NCBI GenBank assembly: GCA_036346225.1
Contig: JARFIW010001452.1
Span: 1,550,001-1,614,000 of the forward strand
Origin: Platerodrilus igneus
Lineage: Eukaryota; Arthropoda; Insecta; Coleoptera; Lycidae
Direction: 5' to 3'
Length of the DNA: 64,000 nucleotides
The position numbers and the translations under genes are program-made. How positions within the stretch are numbered: the stretch's first letter is position 1; every line of letters starts with the position of its first letter. Below the pieces are notes generated by a model, which saw nothing but the letters and a program-made list of their open reading frames with translations, searched no databases and was not told the origin of the DNA. Shown here one piece after another: positions 43,930 to 55,191 of the stretch.

Positions 43930-45669
43930 CCTTACCCTACTACTCAAGGGGTAGCTACGACTCCCACACTAAATAAATTGTAGCTATTAAATTACGCAAT
44001 AAAAAATATTCAAAATGTTTGCATGCAAACAACCTCTAATTGTCTATAATAGAAACGCATAAGCAAAGGTGCACAAAAGCTAATGTTGAGGGTAGTAGCA
44101 ACCCTTATTCAACAAAATTGTAGTTCGTAAACGGCTGAATAGAAAATTTTTAAAATTTGCAAGTGCAATCCTCTAATCGCATACTACAAAATATTTTCAA
44201 GCAACGATACACAAAAGTCTATCTTTGAGGGCGGCAACACCCCTATACTAAATAAATTTTTAGCTCTTAAACGACTCGCTAGAAAAATTAAAAAATTTAA
44301 CATGCAATGCTTAATAGTCTATAACAAAAGCATCCACCAGCAATGATGTGCCCAAGTCATTCTTGGAGGTGGTAGCAACCCCCAAGCTAATTTAAGTGTT
44401 CCCCCTAAAAAGCTGGATAATTTTTTTTAAAATTTGTACATGCAATCGTCTAATACTCTATAGCAAAAATAAACACCAGCAACGTTTTGGGGGTGGAATC
44501 AACCCCTATATTAAAAAAAAAGTAACTTGTAAACGGTGCTACGCAAAATTTTCAAAATCATCACATGCAATATTTTAATAGTCTCCTCAAAATTATCATC
44601 AAACCCTGCTGTGTCAGTCCGTCCTGGGGGGTAGCGGTAACCCTTATTCTGTAAAAAATTGTAGTCGTGAACGATGCGATACAAAATTTTCATAATATTC
44701 ACACACAATTCTTTAATAGTATATTGCGCAAACATCCACTAGCAACAGTGCATTAAACTCACTCACGGGGATGGCAGCAACCCCAAAACTTAAGGAACTT
44801 TAGGTGGTAAAAACTCGTTAGAAAATTTTCAAAATTTTACATGCAATGCTTAATAATCTATAGCAAAACATCCACTAGCAATGGTGCGCCAAGCCGTTCA
44901 TGGAGGTGGCAGCAACCCCTAAACTAAATACATTGTACCTCGTAAAGCGTTGGACAAAATTAAAAATTTTAACATGCAATTTTTTAATACCCCATTAGAA
45001 AAATAAGCAACAACAACAACGGAGAGCGAAAACTAGTCTTGGGGGTAAAAGCAACCCCGATATTAGACAACAATATAGTTTGTAAGCGGCTCAATCAAAA
45101 ATATTTAAAATTTCACATGCAACCTCCTTCAAAACTGTTCGCAAGCAACGCTATGTCAACGTCAATCTTGGGGTAGTAGTAACCCCTATACTGAAAAACT
45201 TGACTCCTGAATGATACGTTACAAAATTTTCAAAATATATTCACATGCAATCCTATAATAACATATTACACAAATATTCACCGAAAACACTTCACCAAAT
45301 TGTCTTAGGGGGTGGAAGCAACCCCTACACTAAGAAAAAAATCTGTTTGTAAACAACTCGTTAGAAAATTTTCAAACTTTTCACATGCAATCCTCTACTA
45401 CTCTATTACAAAAATAAACTCAAGCGACGAGGCGCGAAAGTCAGTTTGAGGGTGGAATCAACCCCTATTTAAAAAAAATGTGGCTCGTAAGTGTTGCAAT
45501 GTAGAGTTTTTTAATTTGCTACAAGCAATCTTCTAATAGTTTCCTTCAAAACTATCCTGAAGCAACGCCGTGCTCAGATCAGTCTTTATGGTAGTAGTAA
45601 ACCCTATACTGTAAAAATTGTAGCTCGTCAACGATGCGATATAAATTTTTATAATATTCACATGCAATA
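43930..45669 (+). repeat. ~137-bp satellite array, about 13 units
   Basis: Anchor words of the type GGTGGNAGCAACCCCTANAC occur at about 44091, 44228, 44366, 44491, 44628, 44766, 44902, 45041, 45170, 45310, 45450 and 45590, i.e. every 125-140 bp. Other conserved words are TAAACGRCTCG, AAAATTTTCAAAATTT and CACATGCAATC. Units are heavily diverged, so old. Confidence 0.9.
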
Positions 45670-46187
45670 TGGTGTCCCAAAAGTAATGGTCCTAATTGAA
45701 GGGTTTGATAGCTGAGATTACTACCTATTCAAATAACTATATATGTTGTTATCCAATTGTTGATGGTTTCAAAGTTATAACAACTTTTGTGTTTTGTGTC
45801 AAAATCGTGCAGAACTTCGAATATTAATTTGCAATAAAAGAAATACTGACCTATTGAAGGTAGTTCGTTTTCTGTTGTATGAGTGAATGTTGCGTGTTTA
45901 ATAAATGAGGACTTCCTCAAACATTTACTTATTATCGCAAGAGAAAATCATAATTTTTCCATAATTTTGGTTCTATGAAAAGAAAAGAAAAAGTTCTATT
46001 GTGCGTGCTTTTCAAACTAAAATTACTCAGAAAAAGTATTACCATCGAAGAGTGCACACCTATCCAAAAAAACTTCATTAATCTAATAACTGGTAGGTCT
46101 AAAATTAAATGCATAGAAAATTTTTGAGTAATTTGTAAGTACAATCCCAAGAACAGCACTTTTATTAAAGAATTCGTAAGTAATAGC

Positions 46188-47875
46188 TAGAGACGGGCTC
46201 GGACTCTCGGGCCGGCCCGGCCCGATTTCGGGCTCGAATCCGGGCCGGGCCGTTAACTACTTTATTCGGGCCGGACCCGGGCCACGCCTATATTTTTTCG
46301 GGCCGGGCCGGACCAAACAATTCGGGCCGGCCTGAATTTTTCGGGTCGAAAAACACATGAGTACATATTCCACTGTCCTTCCACTTCTATCTCACATTGA
46401 GTAAGTAAACGTTCTTAATTATATTTTCACGTAGTGTTTTCATGCACCCATTAATAATCAGTTTTTCGTCTTGTTTAGTATAAAGGAGACGTGATATTAT
46501 AACTCACTTCTTATTCCGAATATTTTTTTCTAGTGGTTTTTAATGTCGCTTATGTTGTACTTTAGGCAAGTTAAAAATGCCCAGGAACATCGAACTAGGT
46601 GATTCTTTCATAATTCAAGAGTTTAAACCATTTATATTATGTATATGTATATACTTCAAATTTCAATCATGCGGCAAACGTCGATATTATGAATCGCGTG
46701 TATAGTTTATGTCTACCGCCTAAAATACCAGAGATTTATTTTACCAATTTTTTAATAAAGTTTTTTTTTTAGGCAAGGAATGCTTTTATTTAAGGCGCCT
46801 TAATTTTGACATATACCAAATGCCTAACGTACAAACTTACATTTAATTGTCTGATTTCTGTATAGATATTGTGAAATTAAATGGCTTTTTGTAGTGTTGT
46901 TTCCGTAATTAAATTTAGAGATATAATGTCCAAGTTTATAACACGAAAAAGATATAAAACGTCAACGCTCTAAATAGGGTGATGCTCTTTTTTAATGCTT
47001 TTCCTAGAAGTAAGGTGTAAACATCCTTTTAATAACAGATATGCTATGGGCTTGGGAAGAAGTAAAAACCAGTGTCTTGAAGTAAACTCGTAGAGTATTC
47101 CGTGAAAACACTTTGATAACACATACAAATGTTATCGAATCAGTGAGAAATGAAAGACTCGAATAATAAAAAGATTCATCTTTGTGTGAATAGAATTTTT
47201 GATCTTTTCAAATATAGTTGAACATGTTGTATAGGTCACCTAATCACAAAAGAGATTAATTCTTTATTCATTTTAAAATATAACGTATAGATATAGTATA
47301 CTAAACATATATGTCAAAATTAAGAGTAAAGGAAAAACACTTGCTCTGAAATAGTGTAGGAAATTGAACTATGTAGTACTAACGCAGCCTGGCATTTTTC
47401 AGGAATTTCTTTATGAATACTGTCGGTGTTTGAAATATATCATTTCCATAGCAACGTGTGATGTTAAGACACTATAAAACATATAAATTCTAGCTATAGC
47501 TTAATCAGTTAAGTGAAAATTTTTTGTAATAAACCATGCACGGTTGCACCTAGACCACGAAATTATTTTAGCGACCTCGAGATTATATTGCCTCCGTCGC
47601 AAGCGATCTATGCGATAAACTTTCTTTCGGTACGCTAAAAAACAATTTCGCGGCCTTGATATACAAATAACTATTTAAACGCTACCATGTAGTATATATT
47701 AATTAGTGTTAGATTCTTTACTCCTGCATGTATTTTAAAATAACGATTTCAATAAAACGTCGGGCCGTCAGTTTTTATTTCGGGTCGGGCCTCGAGCCGG
47801 GCCGGTCACTTTTCTGCGTGGGGCCGGGCCGGGCTTATTAAAAACCCGGCCCGGCCCGGCCCGAGTCCATCCCTA
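46188..47875. mobile_element. hAT-like non-autonomous element with GGGCC-rich ends
   Basis: Ends are inverted: TAGAGACGGGCTCGG at the left, TAGGGATGGACTCGG (reverse complement) at the right. Both run into GGGCCGGGCC-type repeats about 150 bp long. It splits the sequence GTAATAGCCAAC, which is uninterrupted in the opposite TIR arm of the host transposon, leaving an imperfect 7-8 bp duplication (TAATAGC/GAATAGCC). hAT assignment rests on the TAGGGATGG-type end and duplication length. No transposase frame; interior AT-rich. Confidence 0.65.
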
Positions 47876-47984
47876 GAATAGCCAACTTATAATTTTTGTT
47901 AAATATGAACTCAAAATAATCAATTGTATTTAAAATTCGTTTACAACAAATGATGGAATGTCCTGCCACCAGTTCTTATATATA

Positions 47985-48255
47985 AACGACACCGTCCCAA
48001 AAAATTTGGTTTTAAAAACCTGAAGGCGCGACCGATTCTCTCAGCCTTCCAACGGCTTCGCGTGTTTTTGTACGAAGGTCCTGCTCGTTTGTGGTATGTG
48101 TTTTATACACATTTTCTTTCATATAACCGCACAAGAAGTAATCCAGGGGGTTGAGGTCGGGCGAACGCGATGGCCACTAGATAGTGCCAATGATTGGGAT
48201 ATGCAAGACTAAGTGTTCCCTAACATTACGCGCACTGTGTGCTGGAGCGCCATCG
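47985..48255 (-). pseudogene. IS630-like transposase C-terminal fragment
   Basis: Minus strand: RFQHDGAPAHSARNVREHL (second catalytic Asp in HDGAPAH), a stop at IGTI*, then WPSRSPDLNPLDYFLCGYMK (third catalytic residue region, here the SPDLNPLDYF box), ENVYKTHTTNEQDLRTKTRE and AVGRLRESV. The sequence resembles but differs from the 5.6-6.4 kb relic, so a separate family. A CCGTCCCAAAAAATT near 47990 may be the remains of its own terminal repeat. Only about 85 residues; N-terminal two thirds missing. Confidence 0.8.
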
Positions 48256-48388
48256 TGTTGAAACCTTATATGTGATTTTCCAATGCTCCACCCGAAGGTA
48301 CTACATTGGCCAGGAAGCGGGTTTTTTTTACCTAGAAAATTTGGAATCTTGCCGAACCCTTGCTGTTCCAAGCAAGGTAGCGATCTTT
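48256..48388 (-). mobile_element. 5'-truncated SINE copy (same family as 15244-15609)
   Basis: Shares about 120 bp with 15311-15436, including GGTTCGGCAA, CCAAATTTTC and GTACCTTCGGGTGGAGCATT, but lacks the tRNA-like head. It lies between the transposase fragment and the right TIR arm. Confidence 0.7.
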
Positions 48389-48976
48389 AGCTAGTGGCAG
48401 GACATTCGAACATTTGTTGTAAACGAATTTTAAATACATTTGATTATTTTGAGTTCATATTTTACAAAAAATAAAGTTGGCTATTACTTACGAATTCTTT
48501 AATAAAAGTGCTGTTTTTGGGATTGTGCCTACAAATTACCCAATAATTTTCCATGCATTTAATCTTAGACCTACCAGTTATTAGATTAATGAAGCTTTTT
48601 GGATAGGTGTGCACTTTTCGATGGTAATACTTATTTTGAGTAATTTTAGTTTGAAAAGCACACAAAATTTTTCACAGAACCAAAATTATAGAAAAATTAT
48701 GATTTTCTCTTGCGATAATAAGTAAATGTTTGAGGAAGTTCTTATTTATTAAACACACAACATTCACGCATACACAGAAAACGAACTACCTGCAAAAGGT
48801 CAGTATTTCTTTTATTGCAAATTAATATTCGAAGTTCTGCACAATTTTGGCACAAAACGCAAAAGTTGTTATAACTTTGAAACCATCAACAATTGGATAA
48901 CAGATACAGTTATTTGAATAGGTTTTAATCTCAGCTATAAAACTCTTCAATTTAGACCATTACTTTTGGAGCACCC

Positions 48977-49244
48977 TATTACGCAATTATCCACCAACCA
49001 TAGTGCACCAAACCCAGTCGTGTAGGTGGCAGCAACCATTATGGTAAAACAGATTTAGCTGGTAAACAACTCTTTAGAAATTTCCAAAATTTTTTCATGA
49101 AATGCTTAATAATCTATAACAAAAATATCACCAACAATGGTGTGCCAAAGCTAGTATTTGGGCTCGCAGCAATCCCTAAGCAAACTAAATCGTGCCTCAT
49201 AAAGGGCTGGATAAAAAATTTTAAAATTTTCACATACAATCGTC
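48977..49244 (+). repeat. Satellite array, second segment (about two units)
   Basis: Same ~137-bp units as 43930-45669 (GGTGGCAGCAACCATTATGG at 49025; GGGCTCGCAGCAATCCC at 49160), separated from them by the long-TIR transposon. Confidence 0.85.
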
Positions 49245-51640
49245 AGGTAGGTGCGTGAAGTTAGCCGCAACATTTTGATTTTTAAAAATATTTATGTCAT
49301 AATTAGGCGCCAATTAGGCGCCATTTTGCGCCGCTAAAACTAAATTTTGCGCCGTTTTGGCAAACAAGTTATTGATAAAATAAGATTTTTCCTGCCAAGT
49401 TCACGAAGCCGCACTTTTTTTCAATTTTCAGAAAATCTTTATTCCATAATTTAGCGCCAATTAGGCGCCATTTTGCGCCGTTGAAACGAAATTTTGCGCC
49501 CTCCTGTGTATCAAGTTATTCGCAATAAGCTATTTTTCTGAACTCCAAAAACGTGAAGTTGGCCGCGCCTTTTTTGAATTTTAAATAAAATTTTGCACCA
49601 CAATTAAGCGGTAATTAGGCGCCATTTTGCGCCGTTAAAACGAAATTTTGCTCCCTTCTGTGTAACAAGTTATTCGAAAAAAACCATTTCTCCAAACTAG
49701 CCCCAAATCGTGAAGTTGGCCGCGACTTTTTTGAATTTTGAAAAAAAATTTGTACCACAATTAAGCGGTAATTATGCTCCATTTTGCGCCGTTGAAACGA
49801 AATTTTGCGCCCTCCTGTGTAACAAGTTATTTGAAAAAAACTATTTCTACATACTACCCAAAATCGTGAAGTTGGCCGCGACTTTTTCGAATTTTGAAAA
49901 AGTTTTTGTACCAAATTTAAGCGGTAATTAGGCGCCATTTTGCGCCGTTAAAACGAAATTTTGCGCCCTTCTGTGTAACAAGTTGTTCGAAAAAAACCAT
50001 TTCTCCAAACTAGCCCAAAATCGTGAAGTTGGCCGCGACTTTTTTGAATTTTGAAAAAAATTTTGTACCACAATTAAGCGGTAATTATGCGCCGTTGAAA
50101 CGAAATTTTGCGCCCTCCTGTGTAACAAGTTATTTGAAAAAAACTATTTCTCCATACTACCCAAAATCGTGAAGTTGGCCGCGACTTTTTCGAATTTTGA
50201 AAAAGTTTTTGTACCAAATTTAAGCGGTAATTAGGCGCCATTTTGCGCCGTTAAAACGAAATTTTGCGCCCTTCTGTGTAACAAGTTATTCGAAAAAAAC
50301 CATTTCTCCAAACTAGCCCAAAATCGTGAAGTTGGCCGCGACTTTTTTGAATTTTGAAAAAATTTTTGTACCACAACTAAGCGGTAATTATGCGCCATTT
50401 TGCGCCGTTGAAACGAAATTTTGCGCCCTCCTGTGTAACAAGTTATTTGAAAAAACTATTTCTCCATACTACCCAAAATCGTGAAGTTGGCCGCGACTTT
50501 TCGAATTTTGAAAAATTTTGTACCAAATTTAAGCGGTAATTAGGCGCCATTTTGCGCCGTTTTTCCAAAAACTTCATGCTTTTGGGCAGTTCGGATAAAT
50601 ATATTTTTTCGAATAACTTGATACACCGGAGGGCGCAAAATTTCGTTTCAGCGGCGCAAAATGGCGCCTAATTAACGCTTAAATTTGGTACAAAATTTTT
50701 CAAAATTCGAAAAAGTCGCGCCAACTTCACGATCTTGGGTAGTATGGAGAAATAGTTTTTCAAATAACTTGTTACACAGGAGGGCGCAAAATTTCGTTTC
50801 AACGGCGCAAAATGACGCCTAATTACCGCTTAAATTTGGTACAAAAATTTTTTCAAAATTCCAAAAAGTCGCGGCCAACTTCACGCTTTTAAGTAGTTCA
50901 GAAAAATAGTAGTTTTCGTATAACTTCTTCACAAAGGGCGCAAAATTTCGTTTCAACGGCGCAAATGGCGCCTAATTACCGCTTAAGTTTGGTACAAAAA
51001 TGTTTTCAAAATTCGAAAAAGTCGCGGCCAACTTCACGATTTTGGGTAGTATGGAGAAATAGTTTTTTTCAAATAACTTGTTACACAGGAGGGCGCAAAA
51101 TTTCGTTTCAATGGCGCATAATTACCGCTTAATTGTGATACAAAAATTTTTTCAAAATTCAAAAAAGTCGCGGCCAACTTCACGATTTTGGGCTGTTTGA
51201 GAAATGGTTTTCGAATAACTTGTTACACAGAAGGGCGCAAAATTTCGTTTTAACGGCGCAAAATGGCGCCTAATTACCGCTTAATTGTGGTGCAAAATTT
51301 TGTTCAAAATTCAAAAAAGGCGCGGCCAACTTCACGTTTTTGGAGTTCAGAAAAATAGTTTATTTCAAATAACTTGATACACAGGAGGGCGCAAAATTTC
51401 GTTTTAACGGCGCAAAATGGCGCCTAATTGGCGCTAAATTATGGAATAAAGATTTTCTGAAAATTGAAAAAAAGTGCGGCTTCGTGAACTTGGCCGGAAG
51501 AATCTTATTTTATCAATAACTTGTTTGCCAAGACGGCGCAAAAGTTAGTTTTAGCGGCGCAAAATGGCGCCTAATTGGCGCCTAATATGACAAATATTTT
51601 AAAAAAATTCAAAAATGTTGCGGCTAACTTTACGCACCAG
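49245..51640. mobile_element. 2.4-kb foldback element of ~157-bp modules
   Basis: A palindrome centred near 50570. The left half has about nine modules with GTGAAGTTGGCCGCGACTTT (e.g. 49709, 49866, 50023, 50169, 50325, 50481), spaced mostly 156-157 bp. The right half has about seven in reverse orientation (50718 to 51620). Each module also has GGCGCCATTTTGCGCCG, a local inverted motif. It is flanked by the 8-bp direct repeat CAATCGTC (49237-49244 and 51641-51648), indicating transposition into the satellite. Outermost ends share GGTGCGT(G/A)AAGTTAGCCGC. Peptide-like frames inside are by-products of the repeats. No transposase. Confidence 0.88.
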
Positions 51641-51815
51641 CAATCGTCTATAGTTTAATACAAAAATAAACACCACCAACGGTGCGCGAAAGCCAGTCTT
51701 CGGGGTGGTAGTAACCTCTATACTAGAAAACATTACAGCTTGTAAACGACTCAATAGAAAATTTTTAGAATTTTCATATGCAATCGTCCAATAGTCTCCT
51801 ACAAAAATATGTTGC
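51641..51815 (+). repeat. Satellite array, third segment (about one unit)
   Basis: Continues the ~137-bp unit after the foldback element (GGGGTGGTAGTAACCTCTAT at 51699), ending near 51815. Confidence 0.85.
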
Positions 51816-52774
51816 ACTTTTGACGTTAAACCCATATTTTACGTTTATTAGAATTCATTTCTATCGATATTTTTCGAACCAAAACGAATATTTAAAGAAC
51901 AGGAACAGCTGTATTGTCGACGGTTAAACTATTTAAATTGCGCAGTAATTCCAATTAAATAACTGTATAACCATCACACCAATAAAACCAAATAGTGTAT
52001 GAAAAAAGCAAAATTTTTTGAATAAAACTGTTCTGAGGGGTAAAATTAGACGCTTACAGTATATTTAGCAAGCGCCCACACAATAAATATCAAGTTTTAA
52101 CGTACGATTTATATTAATAAGATAAAAAGCACCTACCTTTGTAGAATTAATAGAATTAAATTTTCTATTTAAAAATAATATCATATTAAAATACATCTGA
52201 AATTTAAGCTGCTTCATGACGATAACAACGCTATGATAAATGATTTAGCATGACATAATTACTTCTATACATTACATACTGCTATTTATAGAACATAAGG
52301 ATGCATGCATTGTTTTAATTTAGCGGCGTATCGGATACACAAAGTACAGCGATATAATATATAGTATTAAAACGGACGCAGCATTTTTAGAATGATTCAC
52401 GTTCGAATTCGCCAGCCTGTAAAAACCAAACGATTAACTGTAGAAGTAGAATGTCTCATTACTCATATCTCACTCTCTCTTAAGGTATTATTTCTAAGTT
52501 TCATCTTTGTTACTTGGAAGAGTTACTGACAACAATGCTGGAAGTTAAACTGATAGTAATCTTATTGTAAAATGAAAGGAGATATACAACGGACGCGACA
52601 ATAAATGCCTTTGAAAGGGTTCTAGAATGATAGGGAAATATAAAATAGTGTATATCGATATATTTCACTATTTTAAAATTTTTTTGTGATTTTGGGCTTC
52701 TTCAACAAGCAAGTAACAATATATTCTATATATGTAAATATCTATTTCCGCTATTTCTGGGGGACGCCAAAATG
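51816..52774. other. Unique right flank inside the 9.6-kb block
   Basis: Non-coding; no repeat recognised. Confidence 0.35.
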
Positions 52775-52775
52775 T

Positions 52776-52804
52776 ATCAATTTTGTAAGGATGCAAAATT
52801 GATA
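52776..52804. repeat. Hairpin next to the right inverted end
   Basis: ATCAATTTTG and its complement CAAAATTGAT around an 8-base spacer, overlapping the start of the 21-bp inverted end; approximate limits. Confidence 0.8.
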
Positions 52805-52808
52805 GTAG

Positions 52809-52812
<4 letters not shown>

Positions 52813-52851
<39 letters not shown>
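52813..52851. repeat. (TA)n microsatellite right of the satellite-bearing block
   Basis: About 40 bp. Confidence 0.98.
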
Positions 52852-52853
<2 letters not shown>

Positions 52854-54982
52854 CTATGCTACTACTGGAATTATCGTGCCCCTTCGTTGGGCTGTTATAT
52901 TAATTATGCTATGCTCCTTTAAATTATTCGCGCTCCATCATTTGGGCGACCATATTAATATTACTATGTATAAACAAGATTGTAATTATCTCATCCGACG
53001 TTGGGCTGTCTTATTAATATTGCTATCAATTCCCTTCGGAAACTTAACTGGATTTTATCTTGAACCAACCTTGTCAACCAATAACAAAATTTGATACGTT
53101 ACCGCCTTCATCGTTATCAATTTCCTATTCAACTCGTAGCTCCTCCTTGAACTATTTAAATTATTAAATTACTTTCCTTAACTTTATCTTAATGCCTCGA
53201 CTAGCATTTATTTGGAATTATAAAATTCAGGTAATTCGATTTTATATATTGAAACCAATATTATGTACAGCTTTTGTAAATTATTTGAAATACACTTTTC
53301 AACTAGTTAATGTTGTAAATTTCATTTATTAAACGTCATATACTATTTACTCAAAACCCAAAGTCACCAAAAAACCTATTATCTTTATAAACGAAGTGTA
53401 GAACGTTCTAAACCTGTTATCATGTCACGCACTTTATACGTTTGCAACTTCTTTTGTTGACTTTTTCACATTCATATTATATTAAGCAAATTCAATAAAA
53501 AAACAAAAAAATATAGAAAAATAAAATGTCTTATAACTAAAATCTGACCTGGTCTATTTTTCTTCGCATTGACGCATCTATTTGAATAAAATTATCTTCC
53601 CCCAATTCAGGATTATATTGTCTACTCGAAATACTGTCCATTCACACACTTGAACCATTGCATTTAAATTGTTGCCATCACCCTCTGGACTACCATTAAC
53701 TTATACTTATGCACCCCAATTTATTGTCGTCTCATTTCAGACTTATTACTTCTTATTCTCGTCAATTTCCCGAAAATTTGGAATTGTATTATCATCATTT
53801 ACTTTCCCTATTGCATTTATTCTCCACGTACTCGAATATCGTAGTTTAATTTCTCCCCTTACTCAAAGATTGAATTTTCCTCCGGACTTAGAATTTGAAT
53901 TTTTCTCCCCGGCTTTAGAAATTGTAGTTTGTTTTCCCGGACTTAGAAATCGTAGTCTATTTTTACCCCGGACTCAGAAGCCCTATTATTAATATGTTTT
54001 AGTTTAAAATAAAATTCCACATAATCTACTTACGTTTAATCGGCAATTATAGTTTTCATCTTGGCACTTATTTTATCTTTCACTTTTAAAATTATTACGT
54101 ATCACTTTATTTCATAGCGGCGCACTTCGGCCTTTGTTGAGTTGCAAACTGACCTCGTTATTACTGTACCTGCTAATATATTATTCAGTTCCCACTCCGT
54201 CAGTGGGTATGTCTACAAACTCGTCGCTCATTTTAACCAATCAAATAATTACATTCAAAGTAGTTTCTGATGTAATTTTCTATGCTTCCCAATAATTGTA
54301 ACCTGCTTGCAGCTGTCTTCGTTATCACAATGTAGTACCTCCGGGTGGAGCATTGGGGACGTGGCCGCAAGTATAGCGGCCCTAATTCAAATTATAATGT
54401 CTTCGTTATCAACATGCGGTGTTTTGATAAATCGAATTGCTTTTCCATAAACAACTGATGCAATTCGACTTTTAATTTTCATATCTGCCTGTTGTTCACG
54501 CAATTTTTAATCTGCTTTCTTATCAAAAATGGCCAACTATCTGCATGCATTTACATTATGCTTCCTGAAGCTCTATTTCTATCTCCGTATTAATCTAATT
54601 GTTTGGAACTCTTTTGAATGCGTGTCTGATTACACTTTATTATGTTTACATATAAATATACGCGTGCTTCCACTGAAAAATATCTTTACTTGCTTTACCT
54701 AAATTAACTAAAACTTTATTTACAGGGTATTAAATGTTTTCTATTTACCTATTGCGTGTGTTCCTGGTTTCTACGCTAACTATGCGTCTTCTTATGTTTA
54801 TTTGCGTCGCTTAAAACTACTTATGCTTTATATACAGGGTGTTGACTGCTTACTATCTACAAACTATCTCTATTTCTCAATTTTTTACTAAATAACTGCA
54901 GTTTTCTGCTGCCTATGGTAATTTCTCATTTCTCAATGACCTTTACTATAAAGTACATCCTTAAACAACCCCTTATCACAGC

Positions 54983-54986
<4 letters not shown>
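52852..54986. other. Non-coding block between two (TA)n tracts, with internal repeats
   Basis: 52885-53020 repeats a ~60-80-bp theme three times (GTTGGGCTGTTATATTAAT, TTGGGCGACCATATTAATAT, GTTGGGCTGTCTTATTAATA). 53855-53985 repeats ~30-35 bp of CCCCGGACTTAGAAATTGTAG type four times, giving the 107-codon frame at 53669-53992, which I do not consider a gene. 54720-54845 has two CAGGGTGTT-like words. Composition suggests LTR or untranslated element sequence, but no partner was found. Confidence 0.4.
54327..54363 (+). repeat. Isolated SINE core
   Basis: AATGTAGTACCTCCGGGTGG and AGCATTGG match the complement of the SINE tail at 15.3 and 48.3 kb; homology does not extend further. Confidence 0.6.
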
Positions 54987-55037
<51 letters not shown>

Positions 55038-55039
55038 TA
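54987..55039. repeat. (TA)n microsatellite
   Basis: About 42 bp pure TA followed by TTATATATATTAT. Confidence 0.98.
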
Positions 55040-55191
55040 TCTTGTGGATATTTAATTACCTAATTATCTATTGTAGATAGTTTTGTTGTTCAAAACCTGA
55101 GCAACCTTCGCAGTAACATTTTTTCTTTGCACTTAATGTAATATTATTTGTTATTATATTATAAAAATGTTTTCTTAATAACATGCTGTAT

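Larger units (their letters stand above)
45670..48976. mobile_element. DNA transposon with ~0.6-kb terminal inverted repeats, inserted in the satellite
   Basis: Starts GGTGTCCCAAAAGTAATGG-type (45670) and ends with its complement (48976), TA on each side. The arms 45670-46187 (continuing at 47884-47972) and 48389-48976 are inverted copies. The GGTGTCCCAAAA-type terminus and TA duplication place it with IS630-like Tc1/mariner elements. Its centre has only a transposase fragment and a SINE piece; the left arm is split by a hAT-like insertion. Confidence 0.8.
43228..52812. mobile_element. 9.6-kb block with inverted 21-bp ends, containing satellite and nested transposons
   Basis: Left end CATCCTACTATCATTTTTGCA (43228-43248) and right end (52792-52812, reverse complement) match except one base. 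Both abut (TA)n tracts, as if one element had inserted within a TA array. Without the nested insertions the block would be about 3.9 kb, mostly a ~137-bp tandem array. No coding sequence of its own was recognised, so if mobile it is non-autonomous. The inverted ends could also be coincidental relics. Confidence 0.5.

Noticed and set aside
49615..50128. Repetitive minus-strand peptides (SRPTSRF-type) in several frames
   Set aside because: They arise from the 157-bp foldback modules being open in one frame by chance; there is no start context and the modules themselves vary by indels.
49245..51640. Regularly spaced repeats considered as a CRISPR-like array
   Set aside because: The whole 157-bp unit is repeated with no unique spacers, half of it is inverted, and the context is eukaryotic.
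43228..52812. Helitron (because of the hairpin near one end)
   Set aside because: The ends lack TC...CTRR and are inverted repeats of each other, which Helitrons do not have.
53669..53992. 107-codon plus-strand frame as a gene
   Set aside because: Half of it is translated ~33-bp tandem repeat, and no motif or plausible start context is seen.
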